Source of the DNA: Pseudaminobacter soli (ex Li et al. 2025)
GTDB taxonomy: Bacteria > Pseudomonadota > Alphaproteobacteria > Rhizobiales > Rhizobiaceae
Reading direction: 5' to 3'
Length of the DNA stretch: 64,000 nt
NCBI RefSeq assembly: GCF_003012705.1
Contig: NZ_PXYL01000003.1
Location: 62,001-126,000 of the forward strand
Shown here: one piece after another, positions 56,047 to 64,000 of the stretch
Layout: each line of letters starts with the position of its first letter
Numbering within the stretch: position 1 is the first letter of the stretch
The notes under the pieces: generated by a model
Told to the model about the DNA's origin: nothing
Databases searched by the model: none
The model's input: the letters and a program-made list of their open reading frames with translations, nothing else
Position numbers and translations under genes: made by a program

Positions 56047-56270
56047 TTCTGACCTCCAGTCAAAAAAGCATTTCAAAAATGGGTCTGGGTTTTCTTTGCT
56101 GAAGGACAGCAGTTCCTCGACCGGTTCCGAGGAGTGGCCCGGGGGCGTCCTTCCTCGCGCTTTGGATCACCCAGAGCGCCGGCCCTTCTCAACCCTTGAA
56201 TGCGTTTTTAGCCGCCACATAAGAGGCCTATCTGAGGCAACTGTGGCAGATATGTCATAATCGGAGGGCC

Positions 56271-56320
56271 TGACTAAATTAGTCATTTTTTCCATACTTA
56301 GGTAGTCATTTTTTCCATAC
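56271..56320 (-). promoter_or_regulatory. Palindrome and tandem 18-bp repeats upstream of porin
   Basis: TGACTAAATTAGTCA (56271-56285) is a perfect palindrome. It overlaps the first of two identical 18-bp direct repeats (56280-56297 and 56303-56320; on the minus strand GTATGGAAAAAATGACTA), whose centres are 23 bp apart, about two helical turns. The cluster lies 225-275 bp before the porin start. Confidence 0.7.
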
Positions 56321-56404
56321 CAGCAAGCCAAACAGCCCAGAGAACGCCGAATCGGCAGGCGATTCGTTTCGCCGGGTAAAGACCGCCGATTCGGTCACAT
56401 TCCG

Positions 56405-56436
56405 AATAAAAAGGAGGCCCGGACGAACCGGGCCTC
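56405..56436 (-). terminator. Terminator of amtB
   Basis: Arms GAGGCCCGG (56414-56422) and CCGGGCCTC (56428-56436) with a 5-nt loop. On the minus strand the stem runs into CTTTTTATT (complement of 56405-56413). It lies about 75 nt after the amtB stop. Confidence 0.9.
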
Positions 56437-56509
56437 AAGCGCGTGACACGGTTCCTTCAATCCGGTCACGACGGGATCAGTTTCCGGCGGTCGCGCCGCC
56501 GGATGAAGC

Positions 56510-57889
56510 TCAAGCGTGGTAGGCAACCTCGCCATGCGAGGTGAGGTCGAGACCCTGGGATTCGGCTTCCGCGGTCGGGCGCAGGCCGACGATCATGTCC
56601 ACGATCTTGTAAAGGATGAACGAGCCGATGCCGCACCACACAATGGTGACGAGCACCGCGATGACCTGAGTCCGCACCTGGCCGGCCATGGTCACGCCAT
56701 CGGCATAGCCGACGCCGCCAAGCGCCGTAGAGGCAAAGACACCGGTGCCGATCGCGCCGATCATGCCGCCGATGCCATGCACGCCGAACACGTCGAGCGA
56801 GTCGTCATAGCCGGCCCGGATCTTCACGACCGTTACGAAGTAGTAGCAGACGACGCTGGCAATTGCGCCGAGGACAATGGCCCCGACCGGCCCGACATAG
56901 CCGGCGGCCGGCGTGACGGCGACGAGGCCGGCGATCATGCCGGATGCCGCGCCCAGCATCGAAGCCTTCTTGCGGGCCAGCGATTCGACCACCACCCAGG
57001 CGATGATCGCGCCGGCCGTCGCGGTGAAGGTGTTGATCATGGCAAGTGCCGCGCCGCCATTGGCCTCGAGGTTCGAGCCGGCATTGAAGCCGAACCAGCC
57101 CACCCACAGGATCGAGGCGCCGACCATGGTCAGTGCCATCGAATTCGGCGCCATGTTGTCACGCCCATAGCCTTTGCGCTTGCCGACAAGGAGCGCGCCG
57201 ACGAGGCCAGCGATACCGGCATTGATGTGGACGACGGTGCCGCCGGCGAAGTCCAGCGCGCCCCAGTTGAACAGCAAGCCATGCGAATCCCAGACCATGT
57301 GGGCGATGGGGAAATAGACGAAGGTCACCCACAGGATCACGAACAGGATCACCGCCGAAAACCTGACGCGCTCGGCGAAGGCACCGATGATGAGAGCCGG
57401 CGTGATGCAGGCGAAGGTCATCTGGAAACAGATGTAGACGAGTTCGGGAATCACCACGCCATTGGTGAAGGTGGCCGCGGTGCTGTGTGGGGTCACGCCG
57501 GCAAGGAAGAGCTTGCCTAGCCCACCCCAGAAGGGGCTGGTGCCGCCGCCGAAGGCGAAGGAATAGCCGTAGAGCACCCAGATAATGATAACGACGGCGA
57601 CGATCATCGTGCACTGCATGAGAACCGAAAGCATGTTCTTGGCCCGCACCAGCCCGCCATAAAAGAGCGCAAGCCCCGGCAGCGCCATGAACAGCACCAG
57701 CAGGCTCGACACCAGCATCCAGGCAGTGTCGCCCTTGTCGGGCACGGAAGTCGCTGCAGCCGCGCCCGCGGCAGCCGGCGCTGCCTCCTGCGCGAAGGCC
57801 GAAAGCGTGCCCAGGGCACCGAGCGCGAGCGCGAGCGCGCTTAAAAGAACATTGCGCGCCGTTGGCACAAGGAGGGTCGGAATCTTCAT
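56510..57889 (-). CDS. amtB: Ammonium transporter
   Basis: A 459-residue inner-membrane ammonium channel. The signal-like N-terminus (about 1-34, cleaved near SAFAQ) is followed by 11 membrane helices. Conserved pore residues are in ALDFAGGTVVHINAG (first pore His) and DVFGVHGIGGMIG (second pore His); GRDNMAPNSMALTMVG is also typical. GGAGA lies ahead of ATG 57889. It follows glnK by 91 nt and is presumably co-transcribed from the sigma-54 promoter. Activity is blocked by GlnK when nitrogen is ample. Confidence 0.96.
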   Translation of the reverse strand: MKIPTLLVPTARNVLLSALALALGALGTLSAFAQEAAPAAAGAAAATSVPDKGDTAWMLVSSLLVLFMALPGLALFYGGLVRAKNMLSVLMQCTMIVAVVIIIWVLYGYSFAFGGGTSPFWGGLGKLFLAGVTPHSTAATFTNGVVIPELVYICFQMTFACITPALIIGAFAERVRFSAVILFVILWVTFVYFPIAHMVWDSHGLLFNWGALDFAGGTVVHINAGIAGLVGALLVGKRKGYGRDNMAPNSMALTMVGASILWVGWFGFNAGSNLEANGGAALAMINTFTATAGAIIAWVVVESLARKKASMLGAASGMIAGLVAVTPAAGYVGPVGAIVLGAIASVVCYYFVTVVKIRAGYDDSLDVFGVHGIGGMIGAIGTGVFASTALGGVGYADGVTMAGQVRTQVIAVLVTIVWCGIGSFILYKIVDMIVGLRPTAEAESQGLDLTSHGEVAYHA

Positions 57890-57980
57890 CGAAATCTCCA
57901 TCGGATGTGGGTTGTCCGTCTGCGGCGCTTTTCGTGGCTTGAAAGCTGCGGGTGTCGCGAAGGCGCCTGACCCCGAAAAT

Positions 57981-58421
<441 letters not shown>

Positions 58422-58539
58422 GTTTGGCCGAAGGCTTTTAAGACATTGAAAACAAAATAATATTTTCCGAGAGGCGAGCCTATCGGATCAAGGAAAAGCA
58501 CTCTGCCTGATTATTAATTAGGCAGTTACAAAGAACTGC

Positions 58540-59415
58540 CTATTCTGTGGGCGAATGCCGAAGCCGGATAAGACCTTCCTGGGCTACGGAGGCAATCAAC
58601 GTGCCGTCCTGCGCATAGAGCGCGCCGCGCGTAAAGCCGCGCGCGCCTGAGGTCGAGGGGCTGTCCTGCGTGTAGAGCAGCCACCCGTCAAGCGGATGCG
58701 TGCGATGGAACCACATGGCGTGGTCGAGGCTGGCCGCCTGGATGTCGCGATCGAAGATCGCTCGGCCATGCGCGAAGGTCGAGGTGTCGAGCAGCGTCAT
58801 GTCGGATAGATAGGCCAGCACCGCTGCCTGCGTGGCCCGGTCGGACGGCACCGGCCCGGTCGTGCGAATCCAGATCTTCTGTTCCGGCGCAAGCTTCTCG
58901 CGGCTCGTATAGTGCTTCAGCATCACCGGCTTCATTTCGATGGGCCGGTCGCGTTCCCAATAACGACGAATGCCCTCGGGCACGGCGTCGCCGAATCTGG
59001 CGATCAGGTCCTGCTGCGTACCAAGCGTCTCCGGCGCGGGCACGTTGAGAGGCATCGGCAATTGGTGGTCGAGACCGTCTTCATCCACCTGGAAGGATGC
59101 CTCCAGCGAAAAGATGGCCTTGCCATGCTGGATCGCGACCACCCGGCGCGTGGTAAAACTGCCGCCATCGCGGATGCGGTCGACCTCGTAGACGATCGGC
59201 ACCTTGGTGTCGCCGGGGCGCATGAAATAGCCGTGCAGCGAGTGTACATGCCGATCTGGCGACACCGTGCGCTGGGCAGCCACCAGAGCCTGGGCGATGG
59301 TCTGTCCACCGAACACGCGCTGCCAATCGGACTGGGGGCTGCGACCACGATAGAGGTTGTGTTCCAGCTCCTCGAGGTCGAGAATGGCGAGAAGCTCTTG
59401 CATGGCCGCCGTCAT
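58540..59415 (-). CDS. tesB: Acyl-CoA thioesterase II
   Basis: A 291-residue double-hotdog thioesterase that hydrolyses medium and long acyl-CoAs. Seen: FGGQTIAQALVAAQRTV, HSLHGYFMRPGD, YEVDRIRDGGSF in the first hotdog; AVLAYLSDMTLLDTS with the catalytic Asp, and SLDHAMWFHRTHPLDGWLLY in the second. AAAGG precedes ATG 59415 in sense; a GTG three codons upstream is possible. It is divergent from the ubiH-like gene (108 bp) and faces glnK's upstream region. Confidence 0.95.
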   Translation of the reverse strand: MTAAMQELLAILDLEELEHNLYRGRSPQSDWQRVFGGQTIAQALVAAQRTVSPDRHVHSLHGYFMRPGDTKVPIVYEVDRIRDGGSFTTRRVVAIQHGKAIFSLEASFQVDEDGLDHQLPMPLNVPAPETLGTQQDLIARFGDAVPEGIRRYWERDRPIEMKPVMLKHYTSREKLAPEQKIWIRTTGPVPSDRATQAAVLAYLSDMTLLDTSTFAHGRAIFDRDIQAASLDHAMWFHRTHPLDGWLLYTQDSPSTSGARGFTRGALYAQDGTLIASVAQEGLIRLRHSPTE

Positions 59416-59523
59416 GTTTCGCACCTTTCAATGCAACGCGAACAGTGACGGTTTCGGACAGAACGTTCGGCCGAGTCAAGGCGACTGACAGAATTGAAGA
59501 TGCGAGACCCGGAGGACAGGGCG

Positions 59524-60771
59524 ATGGGCGAAACAGAAACCGCGACCGGAATGCACCCGACACTCGACGTGCTGATTGCCGGCGCCGGCTATGTCGGGCT
59601 TGCCGCCGCGGTGTCACTGAAGCAGGCGCGGCCCAATCTTGCGGTCGCAATCGTCGACGCAGCCCCCAAGGACGCATGGAAGCGCGACACCCGGGCCTCG
59701 GCCGTGGCCGCCGCCGCCTGCCGCATGCTCAGCCAACTCGGCTGCTGGAACGAGATTCTGCCCGAGGCGCAACCCATCACCGACATGGTGATCACCGATT
59801 CGCGTACCGCCGATCCGGTCCGGCCGGTCTATCTGACCTTCGACGGCGAGGTCGCGCCTGGCGAGCCCTTCGCCCACATGGTCGCGAACAAGGTTATGAA
59901 CGGTACGCTGCGCCGTCGCGCTGCCGAACTCGGCATCGACATCATCGAAGGCGTTGCGGTTCAGGCCTTTGAAACCGGCATCGCCAGCGTGACCATCCAC
60001 CTTGCCGACAGCACCTCGCTCAACGCCAGGCTTCTGGTCGCGGCGGACGGCGTCAACTCCCGCCTGCGCGACATGGCCGGCATCAAGGCGGTCAGATGGG
60101 AATATGGCCAGTCGGGCATCGTCTGCACCGTCGCCCACGAGCGCCCGCACAATGGCCGCGCCGAAGAGCATTTCCTGCCAGCCGGCCCCTTCGCCATCCT
60201 GCCGCTCAAGGGCAACCGCTCTTCCATTGTCTGGACGGAGCGCACAGAGGACGCCGAACGGCTGGTCAACAGCGATGAACTGGTATTCGAAACCGAACTG
60301 GAACATCGCTTCGGCCTGCAACTGGGCGAGCTGCGCGTGGAAGACAAGCCGCGCGCCTGGCCGCTCGGCCTGACGCTGGCGCGCGATTTCGTGGCGCCGC
60401 GCTTCGCGCTCGCGGGCGACGCTGCCCACGGCATCCATCCGATTGCCGGACAGGGGCTCAATCTCGGCTTCAAGGATGTCGCCGCACTTGCCGAGACCCT
60501 CGTGGAAGCAGACCGGCTTGGCCAGGACATCGGCGCACTCGACGTCCTGCAGCGCTACCAGATCTGGCGGCGTTTCGACACGGTGCAGATGGGCGTGACC
60601 ACGGACGTGCTCAACCGGCTTTTCTCCAACGATTTCGGTCCGGTGCGGGCAATGCGCGATTTCGGGCTCGGCCTGGTCGACCGCATGCCGCGCCTGAAAT
60701 CCTATTTCATCCGCCAGGCATCCGGCCTCGAGGGAGACATGCCCAGGCTTCTCAGGGGCGAGGCGATCTAA
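59524..60771 (+). CDS. UbiH/UbiF/VisC-family FAD monooxygenase
   Basis: A 415-residue flavin hydroxylase of the ubiquinone-biosynthesis family. The FAD-binding GAGYVGLAAAVSLKQ is near the N-terminus, DG-motif in LLVAADGVNSRLRDMAG, and the second FAD motif LAGDAAHGIHPIAGQGLNLGFKD. It hydroxylates the quinone ring; which position (UbiH, UbiF or UbiL role) cannot be assigned. ATG 59524 has GGAGG (59511-59515) in front. The stop codon TAA overlaps a palindromic repeat that may act as the transcript end. Confidence 0.92.
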   Translation: MGETETATGMHPTLDVLIAGAGYVGLAAAVSLKQARPNLAVAIVDAAPKDAWKRDTRASAVAAAACRMLSQLGCWNEILPEAQPITDMVITDSRTADPVRPVYLTFDGEVAPGEPFAHMVANKVMNGTLRRRAAELGIDIIEGVAVQAFETGIASVTIHLADSTSLNARLLVAADGVNSRLRDMAGIKAVRWEYGQSGIVCTVAHERPHNGRAEEHFLPAGPFAILPLKGNRSSIVWTERTEDAERLVNSDELVFETELEHRFGLQLGELRVEDKPRAWPLGLTLARDFVAPRFALAGDAAHGIHPIAGQGLNLGFKDVAALAETLVEADRLGQDIGALDVLQRYQIWRRFDTVQMGVTTDVLNRLFSNDFGPVRAMRDFGLGLVDRMPRLKSYFIRQASGLEGDMPRLLRGEAI

Positions 60772-60819
60772 AGCATGATCCCGAAAAGCTGCAGACTTTT
60801 CGGACAAGATCATGCTTTA
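60769..60819. repeat. Palindromic repeat (GCATGATC type), copy 2
   Basis: TAAAGCATGATC (60769-60780) mirrors GATCATGCTTTA (60808-60819), with the inner stem CCGAAAAG/CTTTTCGG. It shares the GCATGATC...CCGAAAAG pattern with 38988-39028 and overlaps the ubiH-like stop codon. Confidence 0.88.
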
Positions 60820-60992
60820 AAAACAAAATCTTAGCGCGAGATTAGGGGCTCTGGGATAAGTTGCCTCGCGCTGGCGCCTGCCGATAAGGCTGCGTTTGCC
60901 AAAATCCCCGTAGCCCGCCGCGTTCCAGGCCCTATATTCGCCAAATCGCCGGATCGATTGCCGGCGCCATCATGAGCCAGGAGGAACGCGCC

Positions 60993-61430
60993 ATGCATCG
61001 CCAAGCAACCGCTATCTGGAAAGGAACGCTGACCGAGGGAGGCGGCACGCTGGATACGCAAAGCGGCGCCTTGTCCAAGGTACCGTACTCGTTCAAGGGA
61101 CGCTTCCAGGACGAGAGCGGCAAGTCGGGCACCAACCCGGAGGAGCTGATCGCCGCTGCCCACGCCGGCTGCTTCGCCATGCAGCTGTCGTACTTCCTTG
61201 CCGAGAACGGGACGCCCGCCGAAAATCTCGACGCGACGGCGGTGGTGACCTATGGCCCGGCCGCCGATGGCGGCTTCGAAATCACCGAAAGCGCAATCAC
61301 GTTGGTCGGCACCGTGCCGGGCATCGATGCGGCAAAGTTCAAGGAATTGGCCGAAACGGCGAAGGCGGGCTGCCCGGTTTCCAAGGCACTCGGGGCGATC
61401 AAGGTTTCGCTCGACGCCAGGCTCGCTTGA
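60993..61430 (+). CDS. osmC: OsmC family peroxiredoxin
   Basis: A 145-residue thiol peroxidase for organic hydroperoxides. Catalytic Cys60 is in AAAHAGCFAMQL and Cys127 in KAGCPVSKAL; Arg in GRFQDESG assists. Start ATG 60993 has GGAGGA (60981-60986) in front, better than ATG 60972. OsmC rather than Ohr is chosen from the GTNPEELIAAAHAGC segment. A terminator follows about 90 nt later. Confidence 0.94.
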   Translation: MHRQATAIWKGTLTEGGGTLDTQSGALSKVPYSFKGRFQDESGKSGTNPEELIAAAHAGCFAMQLSYFLAENGTPAENLDATAVVTYGPAADGGFEITESAITLVGTVPGIDAAKFKELAETAKAGCPVSKALGAIKVSLDARLA

Positions 61431-61522
61431 ATCGCGCCTGAAGACACGGGTGCGCCGGCTTGCGCCGGTCGCCCTTAATCCCAAATCTGGCAGCCGCAGT
61501 ATTCGGTTGCCTAAAAATGCCA

Positions 61523-61553
61523 ACGGCCCGCTACGAAGCGGGCCGTCTTTGTT
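61523..61553 (+). terminator. Terminator between osmC and PA-rich gene
   Basis: ACGGCCCGCT (61523-61532), loop ACGA, AGCGGGCCGT (61537-61546), then CTTTGTTT. It lies between convergent genes and the left flank also gives T-rich sequence on the minus strand, so it may act both ways. Confidence 0.85.
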
Positions 61554-61566
61554 TCGCAAACAAGCA

Positions 61567-62286
61567 TTACTGCGCGGGCACCGCCGGTGCGGGTTGTGCC
61601 GGTGCGGCCGGGGCCGCTGGCTGCGCAGGGGCCGGAGCGGTTGGGGCCGGCGCATTTGATTGCGGTGCTGGCGCTGCCGGTGCGGGTTGTGCCGGGGCAG
61701 CCGGCGTCGCAGGCTGGGCAGGCGCCGGAGCGGCATGGGTCGTAGCCTGGGGCGCGGGAGCTGCGGGAGCTGCGGGAGCAGCTGGCGTCTGTGCCTGAGG
61801 CGCCGGGGCTGGAGTTGGGGCGGCAGGTGCCGCCGGCGTCTGTGCCTGGGGCGCCGCCGGAGCAGGAGCCGGAGCAGCGGGCGCTGCCGGAGTTTTGGTC
61901 TCCGGCGCGGGCGTGGCCGGAGCGGCGGGAGCCGCCGGCGTTTTGGCTTCCGGCGCTGGCGCGGCTGGAGCAGCGGGTGCCGCCGGAGTTTTGGCTTCCG
62001 GCGCCGGTGCAGCCGGAGCCGCAGGGGCCGCCGGGGTCTTGGCCTCGGGCGCTGGAGCAGCCGGCTGGGTCGTGGTGGGCTGGCCCGTCGTCTCGACTGG
62101 CGTCTGCGACCGCGGGAAGAAGATGAAATAGGCGATCACGGCCAGGACGAGCACGATTGCCGCGATGAGAATGCTGCTGCCGCCGCTGACTGTCTGCGAC
62201 TGATCCTCCGCGTTCGCCGCACTCCTTGACCTGCGCGGCGTGGAGTGAGAGGCATCGGCCGTATGTGGATCCGCAGCCTTGGCCAT
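61567..62286 (-). CDS. Proline/alanine-rich single-span membrane protein
   Basis: A 239-residue protein: a charged N-terminus (1-36), one membrane helix (37-57, ILIAAIVLVLAVIAYFIFF), then about 180 residues made almost only of Pro, Ala, Gln, Thr, Lys and Glu. The unit APEAKTPAAPAAPA recurs with a 16-residue (48-bp) period, about 3.5 clear copies, and degenerates after. Such tails are extended and may span the periplasm. No family is recognised and function is unknown. Confidence 0.75.
   Translation of the reverse strand: MAKAADPHTADASHSTPRRSRSAANAEDQSQTVSGGSSILIAAIVLVLAVIAYFIFFPRSQTPVETTGQPTTTQPAAPAPEAKTPAAPAAPAAPAPEAKTPAAPAAPAAPAPEAKTPAAPAAPATPAPETKTPAAPAAPAPAPAAPQAQTPAAPAAPTPAPAPQAQTPAAPAAPAAPAPQATTHAAPAPAQPATPAAPAQPAPAAPAPQSNAPAPTAPAPAQPAAPAAPAQPAPAVPAQ
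61886..62077 (-). repeat. 48-bp imperfect tandem repeats
   Basis: Successive 48-bp units begin at 61886, 61934, 61982 and (partial) 62030, each starting GCCGG and containing TTTTGGCTTCCGG-like cores. They encode the 16-residue PA-rich period of the membrane protein. Confidence 0.85.
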
Positions 62287-62393
62287 GATCGGGCTCCGTC
62301 AGTTGCGCGGCAACTTAACGAACATAAACGAACAAGGCCTTGTTTGGTTTCATTTGCCGCAAGAGGCTAACCAAATGAAAGTTGGCCGACTGC

Positions 62394-63461
62394 TCAGTTT
62401 ACGGCAGTGACCGTGTAGCCGTCCTTGCGCAGCAACTCGACGAGGCCGTCCGAGCCGGGCAGATGCATGGCGCCGACCGCGATGAAGGCATTGCCCTTGG
62501 CAAGGATCGGTTCGGCCCGCTCGGCCATTACGTGGTTGCGCGACTTGACCATTGCCTCGTCGAAGGCGGCATAGCCTTCGTCGCCGCCCGATTCATCCGG
62601 CAGCACGGCGCGGAACAGCGGCCAGAACATGCCGGTATCGCCCCGCTGGTAGAGCACGATCATCGTTTCGACCACATCGTCCATGCGGTCGCCGAGCTTC
62701 AGCGTGTCGACCAGGCCCCTCACGTGAAAATCCATCGGCAGCGAAGCCATGGCGCGAAGCTGGTCGGCAACGGTCTCCAGCCCGTCGATCTCCTTGCCCT
62801 CGGACTTGCCGTCCTGCGCCAGCTTGATGTCGAGCACCGGCTCGCCCTCGGACTTGCGGGCGAGTTCGCAGGCCGGCAGCGCGACCATGGCCGAAAGCAT
62901 CCACGGCTTCATCTTGGCAACGCTTGCCAGCGAAATGCCGCGGTCGGTAAGCGCCTTGTCGACGATGGCCGCATCCTCCGGCGACAGCAGCGACGCCAGC
63001 GTCGTGCTGTCGGTGAACATCGTCAGCTCCGGTTCCTTCATGATGGCGGCGACCATCTTGGACTGGTCGAGGATTTCCGTCGTCTCGATCACCACCGTGC
63101 CCGACACGTCGAAGGCTTTTTGCGCGGCGGGCGGCAAGGCGGTCACGCGCGGGTCGGTCATGTGCATGGTGCCGAAGAGGAAGGACGGCGTCTCGCCTGC
63201 CTTTTCGATCTTCCACAAGAGGCCCCTGCCATTCGGCGTCGCGGCCGCCTCGGCTTTGATCTTGTCGAGCAGCGCCGGATCGCTCTTCTGCAAGGCGGCC
63301 AGCATGTCCGTGCCCTTGCAGGCCTCGGCCCCGGCGTGCGCCTCGCCCATGGCGAGCACGGTCATGATGAGGAAGGAAATGAAAAACAGCACGTTGAGCG
63401 CCGCGAGCAGCAGCAGGGCCTTGTGCGCGGTACGGTCAGCAATGGCGATAGCGCGTTTCAT
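62394..63461 (-). CDS. TraB/GumN family protein
   Basis: A 355-residue TraB/PrgY/GumN-like protein. The N-terminal membrane segment or signal (about 15-40) suggests an envelope location. Conserved elements are LFGTMHMTDPRV (GTxH motif), VIETTEILDQ (acidic motif) and the C-terminal AFIAVGAMHLPGSDGLVELL (GxxH). The family is predicted to contain metal-dependent proteases related to Tiki. It is separated from xerC by 67 nt in the same direction and may be co-transcribed. Confidence 0.9.
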   Translation of the reverse strand: MKRAIAIADRTAHKALLLLAALNVLFFISFLIMTVLAMGEAHAGAEACKGTDMLAALQKSDPALLDKIKAEAAATPNGRGLLWKIEKAGETPSFLFGTMHMTDPRVTALPPAAQKAFDVSGTVVIETTEILDQSKMVAAIMKEPELTMFTDSTTLASLLSPEDAAIVDKALTDRGISLASVAKMKPWMLSAMVALPACELARKSEGEPVLDIKLAQDGKSEGKEIDGLETVADQLRAMASLPMDFHVRGLVDTLKLGDRMDDVVETMIVLYQRGDTGMFWPLFRAVLPDESGGDEGYAAFDEAMVKSRNHVMAERAEPILAKGNAFIAVGAMHLPGSDGLVELLRKDGYTVTAVN

Positions 63462-63528
63462 GCCTTAATCGTTAAACGCAAAAAACGGCCAAACCGTTAA
63501 CTGCTGCGGCCAAATTGTCGCGTTGCGA

Positions 63529-64000
63529 TCATGCTCGCGGATGCGCTGCCTCATAGATGTCGAGCAGCCGGGAGGTGTCGACGCCGGTATAGATCTGGGT
63601 GGTCGACAGGCTGGCGTGGCCGAGCAGTTCCTGGATCGTGCGCAGATCGCCCCCACGGCCGAGCAGATGAGTGGCGAAGGAATGGCGCAACGCATGCGGC
63701 GTGGCGGTGTCCGGCAGGTTCAGCGCCGAACGCAGCTTTTGCATCTCGCGCTGGAGGATAGCCGGATTGAGCGGGCCGCCCCGCGCGCCGCGAAACAGCG
63801 GCGCCTCGGGCCCGAGATGAAACGGGCAGAGTTTTCGATATTCGGCAACCGCCGCCAGCGCCGCCGGCAGCACCGGCACCAGCCGCGTCTTGCCACCCTT
63901 GCCGGTGATGCGCAGCACCCTGTCTTCGGACGAGGCGAGTTCGGCGCCATTGAGCCCGAGCGCCTCGGAAATGCGCAGGCCGCAGCCATAAAGCAGGGTC
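63529..64000 (-). CDS. xerC: Tyrosine recombinase XerC (partial, 5' end outside window)
   Basis: The last 156 codons of a tyrosine recombinase that resolves chromosome dimers at dif with XerD and FtsK. Catalytic residues visible: Arg in LLYGCGLRISEALGL, Lys in GKGGKTR, His-x-x-Arg in HALRHSFATHL, His in LLGHASLSTT, and the nucleophile Tyr in TQIYTGV. The reading frame stays open to the window edge. XerC rather than XerD is judged from the YGCGLRISE context and neighbourhood; XerD cannot be fully excluded. Confidence 0.9.
   Translation of the reverse strand, partial: TLLYGCGLRISEALGLNGAELASSEDRVLRITGKGGKTRLVPVLPAALAAVAEYRKLCPFHLGPEAPLFRGARGGPLNPAILQREMQKLRSALNLPDTATPHALRHSFATHLLGRGGDLRTIQELLGHASLSTTQIYTGVDTSRLLDIYEAAHPRA

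Larger units (their letters stand above)
56047..56509. other. Porin upstream region and amtB downstream region
   Basis: No gene is seen. The porin leader and promoter occupy roughly 56047-56270 on the minus strand; regulatory repeats are at 56271-56320. The amtB terminator is at 56405-56436. Confidence 0.6.

Overview
This is a GC-rich, tightly packed chromosomal segment from an alphaproteobacterium. The gene set points to Rhizobiales, probably Phyllobacteriaceae (Mesorhizobium/Aminobacter-like). Pointers are a 1,595-residue NAD-glutamate dehydrogenase, an alphaproteobacterial Mic60 (mitofilin) gene inside a hem cluster, a CenR-type response regulator, a RopA/Omp2-type porin, minCDE, CtrA-like boxes, and short palindromic repeats of the kind scattered through rhizobial genomes. 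I see no rRNA operon, prophage, insertion sequence, CRISPR array or secretion cluster. Most of the window is core genome.

Layout. 0-6.4 kb: acs; a MerR regulator with a carboxymuconolactone-decarboxylase-like partner; a tiny reading frame with an extreme ribosome-binding site; a secreted nuclease; an SdhAF4-like gene; htpX-rsmB. 6.5-14 kb: heparinase-like protein, GIY-YIG protein, purH, an MFS permease and the minCDE division-site operon. 14-22 kb: VOC protein, DUF2778 L,D-transpeptidase-like protein and the giant gdhZ. 22-31.9 kb: LysE exporter, a repeat-rich intergenic region, typA, dcp, marR-MFS efflux, carbonic anhydrase, and a three-gene pdxY operon. 32-40.2 kb: lemA-TPM-TPM, GNAT, ppa, yggT-yggU, tRNA-Ala(CGC), a purine permease and a terB-amidotransferase pair.

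40.3-45.1 kb holds hemC-hemD-Mic60-hemY, transcribed leftward and divergent from tsaD-gpsA-yciI-EVE-methyltransferase (45.2-48.7 kb). 49-55 kb: cenR, a lone cyclic-nucleotide-binding protein, xth, a LolA-like gene and ftsK. 54.9-64 kb: a major porin, glnK-amtB behind a sigma-54 promoter, tesB, ubiH-like, osmC, a proline/alanine-rich membrane protein, a TraB/GumN protein, and the 3' part of xerC running off the right edge.

How the genes fit together. Several modules serve the cell cycle and envelope: minCDE (site selection), ftsK (chromosome translocation), xerC (dimer resolution), cenR, the LD-transpeptidase, LolA and porin. ftsK carries a perfect CtrA box and minC a near-match. The glnK-amtB pair and gdhZ deal with nitrogen. 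The hem cluster makes tetrapyrrole and carries the Mic60 membrane-shaping protein. Non-coding features most worth following are the sORF/terminator unit at 2.96-3.15 kb, a strongly folded region at 22.9-23.1 kb, identical inverted 51-nt repeats at 10.6 and 23.2 kb, and repeats upstream of the porin. Functional calls rest on reading the translated sequence; no database search was possible.
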